The translations under genes and the position numbers were made by a program. Below the pieces are notes generated by a model. It had not been told where the DNA came from and ran no database searches. It saw nothing but the letters and a program-made list of their open reading frames with translations. Below, one piece after another: positions 37,137 to 45,891 of a DNA stretch of 64,000 bases; the stretch's first letter is position 1, and each line of letters starts with the position of its first letter. Source of the DNA: JBBIPA01 sp963775935 (GTDB lineage Bacteria; Chloroflexota; Dehalococcoidia; GIF9; UBA5629); NCBI GenBank assembly GCA_963775935.1, contig CAVZKR010000008.1, positions 219,087 through 283,086 on the forward strand, written 5' to 3'.

Positions 37137-38756
37137 CTATCCTTCATTAAATCGTAAAAATTCTCTCACCTTATTGAATATCAACTCTTCCCTTTTTTCA
37201 ACGAATTGTTTAAAATTAGCCTCAGTTAGGTCTTTCCTAGCTTGCAGAAATAGTTTCCGTAACTCGGGGTCACTTGAACCAAAGAATTCGACATTTTCAT
37301 CTGGAAGTGCAGCACTTTTCAAAATATTCCTAGTTTTATTGATTAATCGAAGGTTTCCAACACTATTTACCAATTCATCTGAAATGCTTTTATCATTTAA
37401 AACGCTGCTTGGAAATATATGGTCTCTCTCTAAACTCCATCCTCTTTTTTGAGGTATCTCCGAAACACCACCTTGAATAATATTTAGAACCAAGTCGAGA
37501 TCATTTAGCATCGTTTTTGAAAAATCATAACTTAAACCCGTTCTTTCTGCCATGTACTTACTTATTTTTTTGCGTGGAAAAACCTCAGGTTTTTCATAGT
37601 CAGCTATATATTTGTGAATGACATCTAACTTGCCATCAGCTCCGTAAGAATAGAACCTCATAAAAAATGACATATATAAGTGTTGCAGAAGTTTCCACGC
37701 CTGTCCCTCAGACAACTGTTGATGTGGTTGCCTGAATATGAAATCAACTATTGGAACGAGTGATAAGTCAGATTTAAGAAACCTTTTTGAAAGTATTTTC
37801 GCATCAGTTCTTAAAAATTCCATAGTGGATAATAAACAATTCCTAAGATTATCAAATTTTTCTTTGAGATTTTGAATGTATTCTTTATCTTCCAGTTTAT
37901 CTACATCATATTTAGCTCCTTTTCCGAAAGCCACAAAAGAAGCTTTGATTATGAAATCGATGTCAAAATTGAATTCTCCGCCACCATTTAATTCATCTAC
38001 GAGTTCAATAAATTTTTTCTCCATATCAGGAATGCTCAAAACCACAGTAGAAAAAACCAAATCAGATTTGGACAATACCATCCCACCAGAATTTACTCTA
38101 ACAAAAACCTCCAATACATCGTTATATGGCAAATCTTCCTTCACATCCTGTATAGGCAATCTCTCTTCTATATTGAAAACTTGTATAAATTTACCAAGAT
38201 TTTCTTTTATTCTTTCTTTTATCTCTTCGGAATCAGCATTGAACCGACTGTCTACAACCCCCGATATTTTAGGAATACCTATCTCGATTATTTCTGGGAG
38301 TCTTAACCAGTGAGAATCTTCGGCTGCCTCCTCAGGTGTAAGAAATTGAAATTGATATCGCAAATGGTCATGTTCTTCATCAGGGTCGCTATCAACCTTG
38401 AAATAGAGCTGTTTATCGTCATATTTTCCAAAAAGCCCTAGATATAGAGATTGCAATCTCTGCTGCCCATCCAATACAAGGTATGGCGGCGGTTGAATTG
38501 ATTCACCTTCTGATATGATACGAGTTCCAGTCACATAATCGTGAATAAATTTTCTTGTCCTTATTTTTTTATTTTCTTGTGGTTTCCATACAAGAAAAGA
38601 ACCTATCGGATAGTCACTCATAAGAGAATCCATCAATTTACATATTCTATCTTGTTGCCATACAAACGATCTCTGAATCGAAGGAAGTCTATATTTATCA
38701 TCTTTTATTTCTCTAACTACATCATAAATTCTCTGAGTTGGTTTTACCTTACCCAT
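37137..38756 (-). CDS. DUF262/HNH (GmrSD- or SspE-like) protein
   Basis: 539 residues starting MGKVKPTQRIYD (ATG 38756, GGAGG 9 nt upstream; a TTG start 15 nt earlier overlaps that site). The N-terminal DUF262 ParB/Srx-like nucleotidase domain has LPSIQRSFVWQ, YPIGSFLVWKP and the core motif LDGQQRLQSLYLGLFG. The C-terminal part has an HNH/DUF1524-like nuclease motif ERDHIFPSSVL followed by NSVGNLRLINKTRNILKSA. This is the architecture of type IV modification-dependent restriction enzymes (GmrSD) and of SspE. It probably acts in phage defence as a single-gene system. Confidence 0.85.
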   Translation of the reverse strand: MGKVKPTQRIYDVVREIKDDKYRLPSIQRSFVWQQDRICKLMDSLMSDYPIGSFLVWKPQENKKIRTRKFIHDYVTGTRIISEGESIQPPPYLVLDGQQRLQSLYLGLFGKYDDKQLYFKVDSDPDEEHDHLRYQFQFLTPEEAAEDSHWLRLPEIIEIGIPKISGVVDSRFNADSEEIKERIKENLGKFIQVFNIEERLPIQDVKEDLPYNDVLEVFVRVNSGGMVLSKSDLVFSTVVLSIPDMEKKFIELVDELNGGGEFNFDIDFIIKASFVAFGKGAKYDVDKLEDKEYIQNLKEKFDNLRNCLLSTMEFLRTDAKILSKRFLKSDLSLVPIVDFIFRQPHQQLSEGQAWKLLQHLYMSFFMRFYSYGADGKLDVIHKYIADYEKPEVFPRKKISKYMAERTGLSYDFSKTMLNDLDLVLNIIQGGVSEIPQKRGWSLERDHIFPSSVLNDKSISDELVNSVGNLRLINKTRNILKSAALPDENVEFFGSSDPELRKLFLQARKDLTEANFKQFVEKREELIFNKVREFLRFNEG

Positions 38757-38813
38757 CTTGCTACCCTCCAATATATTATAGAAGCAACGTATTTTAACAT
38801 TTACTCTGCTTGT

Positions 38814-39179
38814 CTAGCACTTTTTGAATTCGATTATCTCCCAGGCCTTGCGTTTTTTATCCCAATTCAATCGCCTCTTAATTATCTCTATGTAATTTCG
38901 ATTAAGATCAATTCCAATAGCATTCCGTCCGAGGTCTAAAGCGACTTTCATCGTCGTTCCAGCTCCGGCAAATGGGTCGAGCACAACACCGTTAAGTGGG
39001 CAGCTTGATACTATTGGCCTTATACATAAAGCTTCGGGGTAGACAGCAAAGTGAGCACCCAGAAACGGCTTTGGCTTTACTTCCCAGAAGTCCCCGGGAT
39101 TCTTCCCCAATAAGTGACCTTCTGCGATGCCGACAGCTAACCTTGGCCTCAGAATAGTTTTACGAACAATAGACGGCAA
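38814..39179 (-). pseudogene. DNA methyltransferase, C-terminal fragment only
   Basis: About 120 residues corresponding to the end of a beta-class N4/N6 methyltransferase: GKNPGDFWEV, FAVYPEALC, and the S-adenosylmethionine motif VLDPFAGAGTTMKVALDLGRNAIG. The catalytic DPPY/SPPY motif, which lies N-terminal in this class, is absent. The frame runs into the head-to-head junction with the ATPase remnant near 39.12-39.18 kb. Not expected to be active. Confidence 0.82.
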
Positions 39180-40731
39180 TTGTATAAAAGCTGTCGGCGA
39201 TTCTATGGGCCTGGACAGGGAGCAACGGGAATATCTGCCGCAGCTACCAGAGAGAAAAGCAATCGTCCACTATAAGGGTTACCCCGACCCGTTCCTTATT
39301 GAGATTCCACAGTTGGATTTCTACCGCCGAATCAGCGAGGCAGAGATAAGGCAACGGATGGCACCTGTCTTATCCAGCCTAAAATGGAAGCCGTCCAAAA
39401 GAAACGGAACTGCTAGCGAGAAAATAATATTGACGGCTCCGGTCGCCGAAGAAAGAGAACGGACGACGGATGCTGGGCTTGATAATATGCCTGTCAATGA
39501 AGCAATTAATGCCAAGCCAAGCCCAAATAATATGACTAGCTTAACTAATTCGAGCTGGATGACCAAGCAACTGATGGATTATTTGATTGAGATAGCTAAT
39601 TCGCCGTTCGAGCCTGCGACCAAGAGAGATGAGCGGCTTGGCCTTTCAGGATACAAAGGTGACAGGCATCGGTCGGAATTAGCAGAAAAGGAAATGATTC
39701 GTATGCATAAGATAAATACCGGAAAACGCGGAGGAATGATAACCCTGCTGGAGGCAACGGATAAGGCATACGAATACCTGGAGTCCATAAAGGCAAAGGT
39801 GACGAAGCCCAGAGGAAAGGGAGGCTTCATCCATGCCTACTGGCAGCATTGCATAGCTGAGTCGCTGAGGAAGAATGCAGAGGTTTGGATTGAGGATTCG
39901 AGGAGCGGAAAGCTGGTGGATGTCGGGGCAAAGATGGACGGGAAAAACGTGGCAATCGAAATAGCGTTGGAAGGGGAAGAGAAGGAACTAGTGAATGTGG
40001 CAAAGGATTCAGATTTCTATGACAGGATAATAATACTAACGGAAAAACAAAAGACATCAGACTCGCTGCGTGCGAAGCTTGATAATTTGGGAAAAGAGTT
40101 TAGTGAAAAAGTGGAGATAGTGCTCCTTCGGAGCTTTATTAATAATGATGAGGATGATGGAGAAAATGAGGGCGGAGAAAATAGGCTGACGCAAATATTA
40201 ACGCCCTCGCCCGAAGATAAATTATCGTTAAAAGAGCTTCGGGCTCGGGACGACGTGATAGTTGAAGATAAACAAAGTGAAGAAGTGGGAAAAAAGAGGA
40301 AAGAAAAGGAAGAAACGGAACCAGAAACAGAAAACAGAAACAAATGGCAAGAACGCATTTGGTATTGCTTGAAGAATTTGGACGACCTTATCGCTCTTAA
40401 TAGCAGCTCGCTGACCAGGCTGGCTTATATCGAAAGAATTGCTAAAAACAAATACAAGAATGAGGGTTTGCCCAAAGCTAAGTTGCTTCGGGATATTTTG
40501 AATTTGTGTATCGATCGATTAATCCAGGAATTAGAGAACGATAATAACTCTGTGAAAATAGCCGGGTATCTGAAACTTGCAAAGAAAGGGCTAAACAACT
40601 CTCAGATAGCCAAGGAATTGGGATTAACCAGAGAACATGTAAGCAGAGTATACCGGAATAAATCAATAGAGCTTGTTACTCAGGAATTTCTATCTACTGT
40701 AGGACATTCTAATCTTGTTTTCAGAGGATAA
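39127..40731 (+). CDS. HerA/FtsK-type ATPase remnant with nuclease-like and HTH domains
   Basis: 534 residues as an open frame, but the first 18 or so are antisense to the methyltransferase remnant and not genuine. From about residue 20 it resembles the end of a HerA/VirB4-like ATPase (VGDSMGLDREQREYLPQLPERKAIV, split here by a natural break; PDPFLIEIPQLDF). The Walker motifs are missing. Then come a charged linker, a restriction-nuclease-like fold (LVDVGAKMDG, VAIEIALEGEEKELVNV), and a C-terminal helix-turn-helix (NNSQIAKELGLTREHVSRVYR). The surviving C-terminal two-thirds might still be made, perhaps from ATG 39205. Confidence 0.6.
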   Translation: MPTANLGLRIVLRTIDGNCIKAVGDSMGLDREQREYLPQLPERKAIVHYKGYPDPFLIEIPQLDFYRRISEAEIRQRMAPVLSSLKWKPSKRNGTASEKIILTAPVAEERERTTDAGLDNMPVNEAINAKPSPNNMTSLTNSSWMTKQLMDYLIEIANSPFEPATKRDERLGLSGYKGDRHRSELAEKEMIRMHKINTGKRGGMITLLEATDKAYEYLESIKAKVTKPRGKGGFIHAYWQHCIAESLRKNAEVWIEDSRSGKLVDVGAKMDGKNVAIEIALEGEEKELVNVAKDSDFYDRIIILTEKQKTSDSLRAKLDNLGKEFSEKVEIVLLRSFINNDEDDGENEGGENRLTQILTPSPEDKLSLKELRARDDVIVEDKQSEEVGKKRKEKEETEPETENRNKWQERIWYCLKNLDDLIALNSSSLTRLAYIERIAKNKYKNEGLPKAKLLRDILNLCIDRLIQELENDNNSVKIAGYLKLAKKGLNNSQIAKELGLTREHVSRVYRNKSIELVTQEFLSTVGHSNLVFRG

Positions 40732-40891
40732 TACTATTACAGATTCCCTTAATTGACTATCACCATACGGCTATCCTAATAGCGAGAGAAAGGTATATGA
40801 ACGTAATTTTACGGTGGTTTCTCGGTCAGTATGGGGCGAAATAATTCAGTGTAAAGGCAGGTGGTTCGATTGATGGTATTTGGTAAGAAAT

Positions 40892-42154
40892 CTAATAGGT
40901 CCATATATTTTCCCCTGACTTAATAACATCAGGAATTTTATATCCTTGAGTCTGTGGATTGTTTTCAAGTATCAACCTTATTAGTCTAACGCCACTATAC
41001 GCTCGTCTAATTAGGTCTCGTTGTGCCTTGATATACTTTTGATCGTAGATATTATCATCAATTGCATGAGCAGGCTTTTGACGTAGCCGCCTTATCTCTC
41101 TGAATGTTTTTAACATTTCCTCCATCGGTTTATTATCTTCTGGAATAAATGTAGCTTTTAGCCATTCCTCCAGCATTTTTATCGTTCCTTTTGGGCGAAC
41201 GACTACCTTTCCATCACTTCTCGCCTCTTCGTCATCAAATGTAATATCGCTCATGAAGAAGTCCCTATTTATGTTCTCCGAAATTGTTTTATCGAGTAGA
41301 TGTATAAATTCATCATATTCTTTTGATGTCGGGCGTATGAGAAATCCAAACGTCTTTGGCTTCTGATCACCACCAAAGTCATTTTTAAACAGTGGTGGTC
41401 TGTGGATTAATTTACACATATCATTAATATACTTCAATTCAGCAATGAAAGCATCAAAAATTGATATGCCTTTTGGGAACTCTCCTCTTGATATCCTATC
41501 GTAATCTGGATGTAAAACATATTCGCCAGTAAGAATTTTGGCATTCCAAATCTGTTGATGCTCCGGGCTAAGATCAGAGAGATATCTAATAAATACAGCA
41601 ACTGCTCGATTTAATTCCGCATTGTAAGCAAAACCAAAGGTTTGTAATAAAATCCTATCTGATTCCGCTACCTTTCCATCTTCAAGATACCTATCACTAA
41701 TAGAAATATGTCCAGATATATCACTAGTATGATATGAATACCTGGGATCATTGCGATAGATTTCTAAAACAGTTAGGTCGAATGGTTTGAAAGCTAGTTG
41801 AGGTTCACCCAAGGCGAGTAATAATGTGAATGGCTTGCCTTCATATTTAGATGGATCAACTACTTCCTTAAGATATGTCGATGAGGGATAGATACAGGCA
41901 TGTTCAAGATTTAGAGTATTCAATTTTTGTATTTGTTTTTCCTTAGGTTCATCCCATAATGCTTTTATGTGCGGATTAGGATGAATGTCACCAAAAACTA
42001 GGGAGACCTTATCTTGTTGAATAACTGACGTGATAACATCTTTTAGTTCTTTTCCTGACACAGCAGTGATATTCCGAAGCGGTAAACCATTAAAATCGCG
42101 GGAAGTTAGGTAGAATTTCGCCACGCTTTCGAGGATTTGTTCTTCAATGCTCAT
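40892..42154 (-). CDS. Unknown 420-residue protein with a possible C-terminal HEPN motif
   Basis: I do not recognise the family. The protein is soluble, mixed alpha/beta, without signal or membrane segments. Near the C-terminus a helical stretch holds R358-x4-H363 (RQKPAH), the spacing of HEPN ribonuclease motifs (R-x4-6-H), flanked by helices with many arginines. A substrate-sensing N-terminal part with an Arg/Tyr-rich region is possible. It is divergent, with 105 nt between starts, from a PD-(D/E)XK nuclease-like gene inside the tRNA-Gly island. That setting suggests a defence role. The HEPN assignment rests on one short motif only. Confidence 0.45.
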   Translation of the reverse strand: MSIEEQILESVAKFYLTSRDFNGLPLRNITAVSGKELKDVITSVIQQDKVSLVFGDIHPNPHIKALWDEPKEKQIQKLNTLNLEHACIYPSSTYLKEVVDPSKYEGKPFTLLLALGEPQLAFKPFDLTVLEIYRNDPRYSYHTSDISGHISISDRYLEDGKVAESDRILLQTFGFAYNAELNRAVAVFIRYLSDLSPEHQQIWNAKILTGEYVLHPDYDRISRGEFPKGISIFDAFIAELKYINDMCKLIHRPPLFKNDFGGDQKPKTFGFLIRPTSKEYDEFIHLLDKTISENINRDFFMSDITFDDEEARSDGKVVVRPKGTIKMLEEWLKATFIPEDNKPMEEMLKTFREIRRLRQKPAHAIDDNIYDQKYIKAQRDLIRRAYSGVRLIRLILENNPQTQGYKIPDVIKSGENIWTY

Positions 42155-42231
42155 GTACTCAATAGTATATTAAATTATCCGTTTTTAACAATGAAATAAA
42201 TTTTTGTTAAATATATTTGAGCAACTGCTGA

Positions 42232-42240
42232 TGCTATAAT
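42232..42240 (+). promoter_or_regulatory. Extended -10 promoter of the nuclease-like gene
   Basis: TGCTATAAT (42232-42240), no good -35, about 10 nt before GGAGG (42251-42255) and ATG 42260. Confidence 0.6.
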
Positions 42241-42259
42241 AAATCAAAATGGAGGCCAT

Positions 42260-42757
42260 ATGGTCACTCAATATATCACAGAGAATAATGTTCTTATTGC
42301 AGTAGCTAAATGGCTTCACGTAAACGATTGGCAGATTAAACAGGTTTCCGTGGCACATGGACAGCTACTCGACCATGCGGGAGAAACAAAAAAACTTAGA
42401 ACAAGTCTAGAAACTATGGGGGTTGCATTAGGTAATTTGAAATTCACTAGCCAAGGGGCTGATATTGTAGCAACAAAGGATACGGATACATGGAAAATAG
42501 AATGTAAGGGTATGGGTGATGTAAAACTACCAACATTAAAAAACAATTTCGATAGAGCAGTTGCCAGTGCTGTTTCATATTACGACAGTAACACAGGATT
42601 GCGAATTGGGCTTGCGTTGCCTGAAGAATACTCTAGCTACATAAAAAGCAAATTACCTTTAGCCCTTAGAAAAGCAATCAATCTGTGGGTCTTATTATAT
42701 ATAAGCGCTGATGATGAAGTTTGTGCATTTGCCCCAGATGAAGAACTACCGCTTTGA
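42260..42757 (+). CDS. PD-(D/E)XK nuclease-like small protein
   Basis: 165 residues. The nuclease core is GADIVA with Asp68, then WKIECKG with Glu81 and Lys83 (D-x12-E-x-K), preceded by a helix bearing a conserved-looking glutamate. The C-terminal half has LALPEEYSSYIKSKLP, similar to restriction-endonuclease-like hypothetical proteins. It has a strong GGAGG and its own extended -10 promoter. It probably works with the divergent 420-residue gene, or alone as a DNA nuclease; the target is unknown. Confidence 0.65.
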   Translation: MVTQYITENNVLIAVAKWLHVNDWQIKQVSVAHGQLLDHAGETKKLRTSLETMGVALGNLKFTSQGADIVATKDTDTWKIECKGMGDVKLPTLKNNFDRAVASAVSYYDSNTGLRIGLALPEEYSSYIKSKLPLALRKAINLWVLLYISADDEVCAFAPDEELPL

Positions 42758-42959
42758 ATTTTTACAGATACGATTTGCCACAAACGTATGTATCCAGTAG
42801 ATTTACCCCGTACCCACACACATCACACTTTTTGCATTTTTTCTAAGGGAGCGCAATAATAGAAACAGATGCGAGCTAAAGGGTGACACCCTGCCTGACA
42901 AAGCGGTCAGGTGTGGCTCAAATCTTAGATTGAAGCTACGGAGTCCTCGAACCGATGCA
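42758..42959 (+). other. Gap before the right island end, no gene seen
   Basis: No supported coding frame. It ends in a degenerate segment directly before the partial tRNA-Gly copy. Confidence 0.6.
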
Positions 42960-43009
42960 CTGCCTTCCAAGCAGGCTGTCGCGGGTTCGAACCCCGTCTC
43001 CCGCTCCAT
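42960..43009 (+). repeat. attR: right 50-bp direct repeat (partial tRNA-Gly)
   Basis: 49 of 50 bases match 35817-35866: anticodon arm, variable loop, T arm, acceptor 3' strand and CCAT. The 5' part of a tRNA is absent, so it is not a functional gene. Confidence 0.9.
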
Positions 43010-43328
43010 TTAGCTTCAAAATCTGCCTATTTTAACCCATTTTTCCCTAGGGAATGCTCCTGCCTAATAGGCAGGCTGTCTTCGAGTTACACTCGAATAA
43101 AGAACAAAATTATAAAATAGTACGCCTGCCTTGTTATCTTCAAATACCACATTGAGGTCACTTCCATATCACAGCTTGGCCACATTTTTAACAAGTAATA
43201 GATCATGCAGTACCTCTGATCTACTCCCCAAAAACTGGGCCATCCACAAGGTGAATTTTTCGGGGGGTGGAGAGGATCAGGGAACAGGTCAATTGTACTA
43301 ATTTGTATTATGAGATTATTTTTGATAT
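43010..43328 (+). other. Gap with decayed copies of the attachment and arm sites
   Basis: 43058-43080 keeps TCCTGCCT, 5 nt, then GCAGGCTGTC at the same spacing as the tRNA-Gly anticodon arm. 43124-43185 aligns with the arm region at 35924-35985 (31 identical of the 45 positions I compared in the core). The rest shows no gene; an 81-codon minus-strand frame here lacks a ribosome site and recognisable features. Confidence 0.55.
43124..43185 (+). repeat. Integrase arm-type region, decayed copy 2
   Basis: Diverged direct copy of 35924-35985 including CTGCCTTGT, CATATCACA and TTGGCCACA. No recombinase follows it. Confidence 0.45.
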
Positions 43329-44093
43329 TCAAGTATTGCTGTTAGTTAATAACGATAAATGATTCGAAATACGATCTGCACTTTTCTTTATTTCTTCGAG
43401 CACACTGGTTGGATCTGAAAAGCGCGTATCAGGCCCAAAAATACTAAGGGCTACTGGACATGAATAATTTCGTATAGGGACTGATATTGCCGCTCCTCCT
43501 TGAACTTGTTCACTAAAAGCTGTTGCATATCCACGAGAATGAACCTTTTCCAGTTCCTTTATCAAAACGTCTTCGTTACTAATATCCGTATTATGTATTG
43601 GATAAACAATCCTCATTTGTAAGAGTATTTTCTCAAGGTCCTGCTGCGGAAGTTCTGCAAGTAGGACTTTACCTGCTGACCCTGTATACAGTGGTGCCGT
43701 ATTCCCCTTTTCTTCTGTATGCTTTATCTGCTGTAAACTTGGTACTACTTCCAGAAATAATCGCTTTATTCCAGCACGTATTTGTAATGCCACTGTCTCA
43801 CCACTAAAATCTCGCAAGCGCTGCATTTCCTCAAAAGCGCTAATAATAAGACCACTATGTGCAATCATAGGATTACTAGCGAGTTTGATTATAAGAGGAC
43901 CCAAATAATATCTTCGTCCTAAAGGATCGTAAGTTACAAAATTAGAAGCCTCGAGTGTTTTGAGTAGCCGATGGACTGTTGAATTGCTAAAGTTAAGTGT
44001 ACGACTAATGTCTTTGATAGTGCTTACTCCATCACTTAAAGTTTGGAGTATTTTAACTGCCCGAATAACAGATCTGACGTGATCCTCTTTCAT
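43329..44093 (-). CDS. IclR-family transcriptional regulator
   Basis: 254 residues: an N-terminal winged helix (TIKDISRTLNFSNSTVHRLLKTLEASNFV) and a C-terminal ligand-binding domain (GSAGKVLLAELP, GYATAFSEQVQGGAAISVPI). IclR proteins commonly control degradation of aromatic or organic acids and sense a substrate or intermediate. It diverges from the catabolic cluster, sharing a 276-nt region that contains the cluster promoter and two TTCTAGAA/ATTCTACAGAAT-like palindromes, which are candidate operators. It is probably the regulator of the whole cluster. Confidence 0.92.
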   Translation of the reverse strand: MKEDHVRSVIRAVKILQTLSDGVSTIKDISRTLNFSNSTVHRLLKTLEASNFVTYDPLGRRYYLGPLIIKLASNPMIAHSGLIISAFEEMQRLRDFSGETVALQIRAGIKRLFLEVVPSLQQIKHTEEKGNTAPLYTGSAGKVLLAELPQQDLEKILLQMRIVYPIHNTDISNEDVLIKELEKVHSRGYATAFSEQVQGGAAISVPIRNYSCPVALSIFGPDTRFSDPTSVLEEIKKSADRISNHLSLLTNSNT

Positions 44094-44234
44094 TATATTT
44101 CAAACTCATCATGAGAAACGTAATATTTTAATAAATAATGTACCTTCTAGAATGATGGTAATTACAGACTGGCTCTCATTTTTATTCATCTAGTTGCTCA
44201 AAATAAATTATCACAATTAACCCAAGATTGATAC

Positions 44235-44263
44235 TTGACAGCCTCTTTATTATAAGATATATT
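44235..44263 (+). promoter_or_regulatory. Promoter of the catabolic cluster
   Basis: TTGACA (44235-44240), 17-nt spacer, TATATT (44258-44263). The palindrome ATTC-TACA-GAAT about 40 nt downstream and TTCTAGAA about 85 nt upstream could be IclR sites (inference). Confidence 0.75.
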
Positions 44264-44369
44264 TTTAAAATATGCATCACTATACGGTATATTTATTCCA
44301 TTCTACAGAATTACAAAATTATAGAGTTCATGTTTTAGTTCTTAATTAAATTAAGGAGGGTTTGCTAAA

Positions 44370-45851
44370 ATGGGTCAAATAAAAAATCAAAATTATGATG
44401 TCATCGTGGTCGGTGGTGGTAATGCAGGATTATGTGCAGCTCTTAGTGCTGCAGAACATGGAGGCTCCGTATTACTTATTGAAAAAGCTCCAGAAAATGA
44501 TAAGGGCGGCAATACAAAATATTGTGCTTTCTATAGATTTCCATATAAAGGTACTGAAGATATAGTAAAGAATTTGATTCCTGACATGCCATCCGATATA
44601 CGAGAGAAACTCGCTGATATTCCACCATATACAGAAGACATGTTCTATAACGATATGATGCGGGTTACAAAAAATCGTGTAAATCCAGAGATGCTCGAAG
44701 TTGTGGTGAAAAACGCTCGTCCAGCAATAGACTGGACAATTAAACATGGAGTTGAGCAGGAAATAAACAACCGAGCCCAGTTTATTTATCAAGGTAAGAT
44801 ATATTTTGAACCTGGTACCCCTGTCATGCCTAAAAATTACGGACCAGGTCTAGTTGAAATGCTCATAAAGGCTTCTAAGAAACTTGGTGTTGATATTGTT
44901 TTTGATACAATGGCTACAAAGTTATTAGTTGATGCAAAAGGGAGAGTTAATGGTATTGCAGCAAAAACTGCTGACGGTCCCCAAGAAATCTCAGCCAAGA
45001 AAGGCGTGATTTTGGCAAGCGGTGGTTTTCAGGCTTCTCCAGAGATGCGGGGAAAGTACTTGGGGCAAGGTTGGGACATCATGAAGGTGCGCGGTACAAG
45101 ATGGGATACTGGGGAATGCATCAATATGGCCTTAGCTTTAGGGGCCAAGACTTGCGGAGAGTGGACTGGTGGACATTGTACTCAAGTGGATGCCGGTGGT
45201 CCTGACTGCGATATGGGTGATAGCACCTTCCGTAGTAGTTACCAGTTTGGTATTATGGTTAATTCGGAAGGCAAGAGGTTTATTGATGAGGGGGCCGATT
45301 TTCGAATGCTTACATATGCACGTTACGGTAGAGAAATCTTACGTCAACCGCATGCCTGGGCGCTTCAGATATTCAATCACGATCTGGTTAAAAAAGGGTT
45401 GTTAGAGGCCATGTATAATGTAGGAACAAATATTGTTGGTGACACAATTGAAGAAATTGCAGAACAGGCTGAACTTGATCCAAAACAACTGGCAAAAACC
45501 GTGGCTGAATACAATAATGCCGTTCAGGATGGCGAGTTTATTCCTGCCAAACTTGATGGAAAGAAAACCATTGGAATTGACCCACCAAAATCAAACTGGG
45601 CGATAAAACTTGAACCTCCTTTTATAGCTTACCCGGTAACCGCAGGAATAACTTTCACATTTGGTGGATTAGAGACAAACAAATACGGACAGGTATTGGA
45701 TACTACAGACAGACCAATTCCTGGTCTTTACGCAACAGGAGAAATACAAGGATTCTTTTACCATAACTACGCAGGTGCAACGGGACTAATGAGAGCTGCT
45801 GTCTTTGGGCGAATTGGTGGAGCACATGCAATGGGCAAAAAGATTATCTAA
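44370..45851 (+). CDS. FAD-dependent tricarballylate-dehydrogenase-like flavoprotein (TcuA/fumarate-reductase family)
   Basis: 493 residues: FAD-binding GGGNAGLCAALSA (Gly15-Gly20), EKAP and GGNTKY as in TcuA, and a C-terminal flavin segment (GLYATGEIQGFFYHNYAGATG). TcuA oxidises tricarballylate to cis-aconitate; relatives act on other short carboxylates. Here it is the first enzyme gene of the cluster and probably introduces a double bond into the imported acid, passing electrons to the ETF below or to quinone. The exact substrate is not known. AAGGAGGG site. Confidence 0.85.
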   Translation: MGQIKNQNYDVIVVGGGNAGLCAALSAAEHGGSVLLIEKAPENDKGGNTKYCAFYRFPYKGTEDIVKNLIPDMPSDIREKLADIPPYTEDMFYNDMMRVTKNRVNPEMLEVVVKNARPAIDWTIKHGVEQEINNRAQFIYQGKIYFEPGTPVMPKNYGPGLVEMLIKASKKLGVDIVFDTMATKLLVDAKGRVNGIAAKTADGPQEISAKKGVILASGGFQASPEMRGKYLGQGWDIMKVRGTRWDTGECINMALALGAKTCGEWTGGHCTQVDAGGPDCDMGDSTFRSSYQFGIMVNSEGKRFIDEGADFRMLTYARYGREILRQPHAWALQIFNHDLVKKGLLEAMYNVGTNIVGDTIEEIAEQAELDPKQLAKTVAEYNNAVQDGEFIPAKLDGKKTIGIDPPKSNWAIKLEPPFIAYPVTAGITFTFGGLETNKYGQVLDTTDRPIPGLYATGEIQGFFYHNYAGATGLMRAAVFGRIGGAHAMGKKII

Positions 45852-45891
45852 ATTAGAATTGCCTCATTTTGTGGAAAAGGAGGGAAAGTCA

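Larger units (their letters stand above)
35817..43009 (+). mobile_element. 7.2-kb tRNA-Gly-integrated genomic island
   Basis: It is bounded by 50-bp direct repeats of the tRNA-Gly 3' end, with a tyrosine-recombinase gene directly inside the left end, the classic layout. Cargo: a DUF262/HNH protein, a methyltransferase remnant, a HerA-type ATPase remnant with a nuclease-like domain, an unknown 420-residue protein and a PD-(D/E)XK nuclease-like protein. The broken integrase and the truncated genes suggest the island is no longer mobile. Confidence 0.88.

Noticed and set aside
42803..43009. Minus-strand 68-codon frame
   Set aside because: It is the well-known false translation of the tRNA-Gly 3' end (GFEPATACLEG) and has no other support.
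43058..43080. Third functional tRNA-Gly
   Set aside because: Only the anticodon arm and part of the variable region resemble the tRNA; the T arm and acceptor are gone.
43087..43332. Minus-strand 81-codon frame
   Set aside because: No ribosome site, unusual composition, and it crosses the decayed arm repeat.
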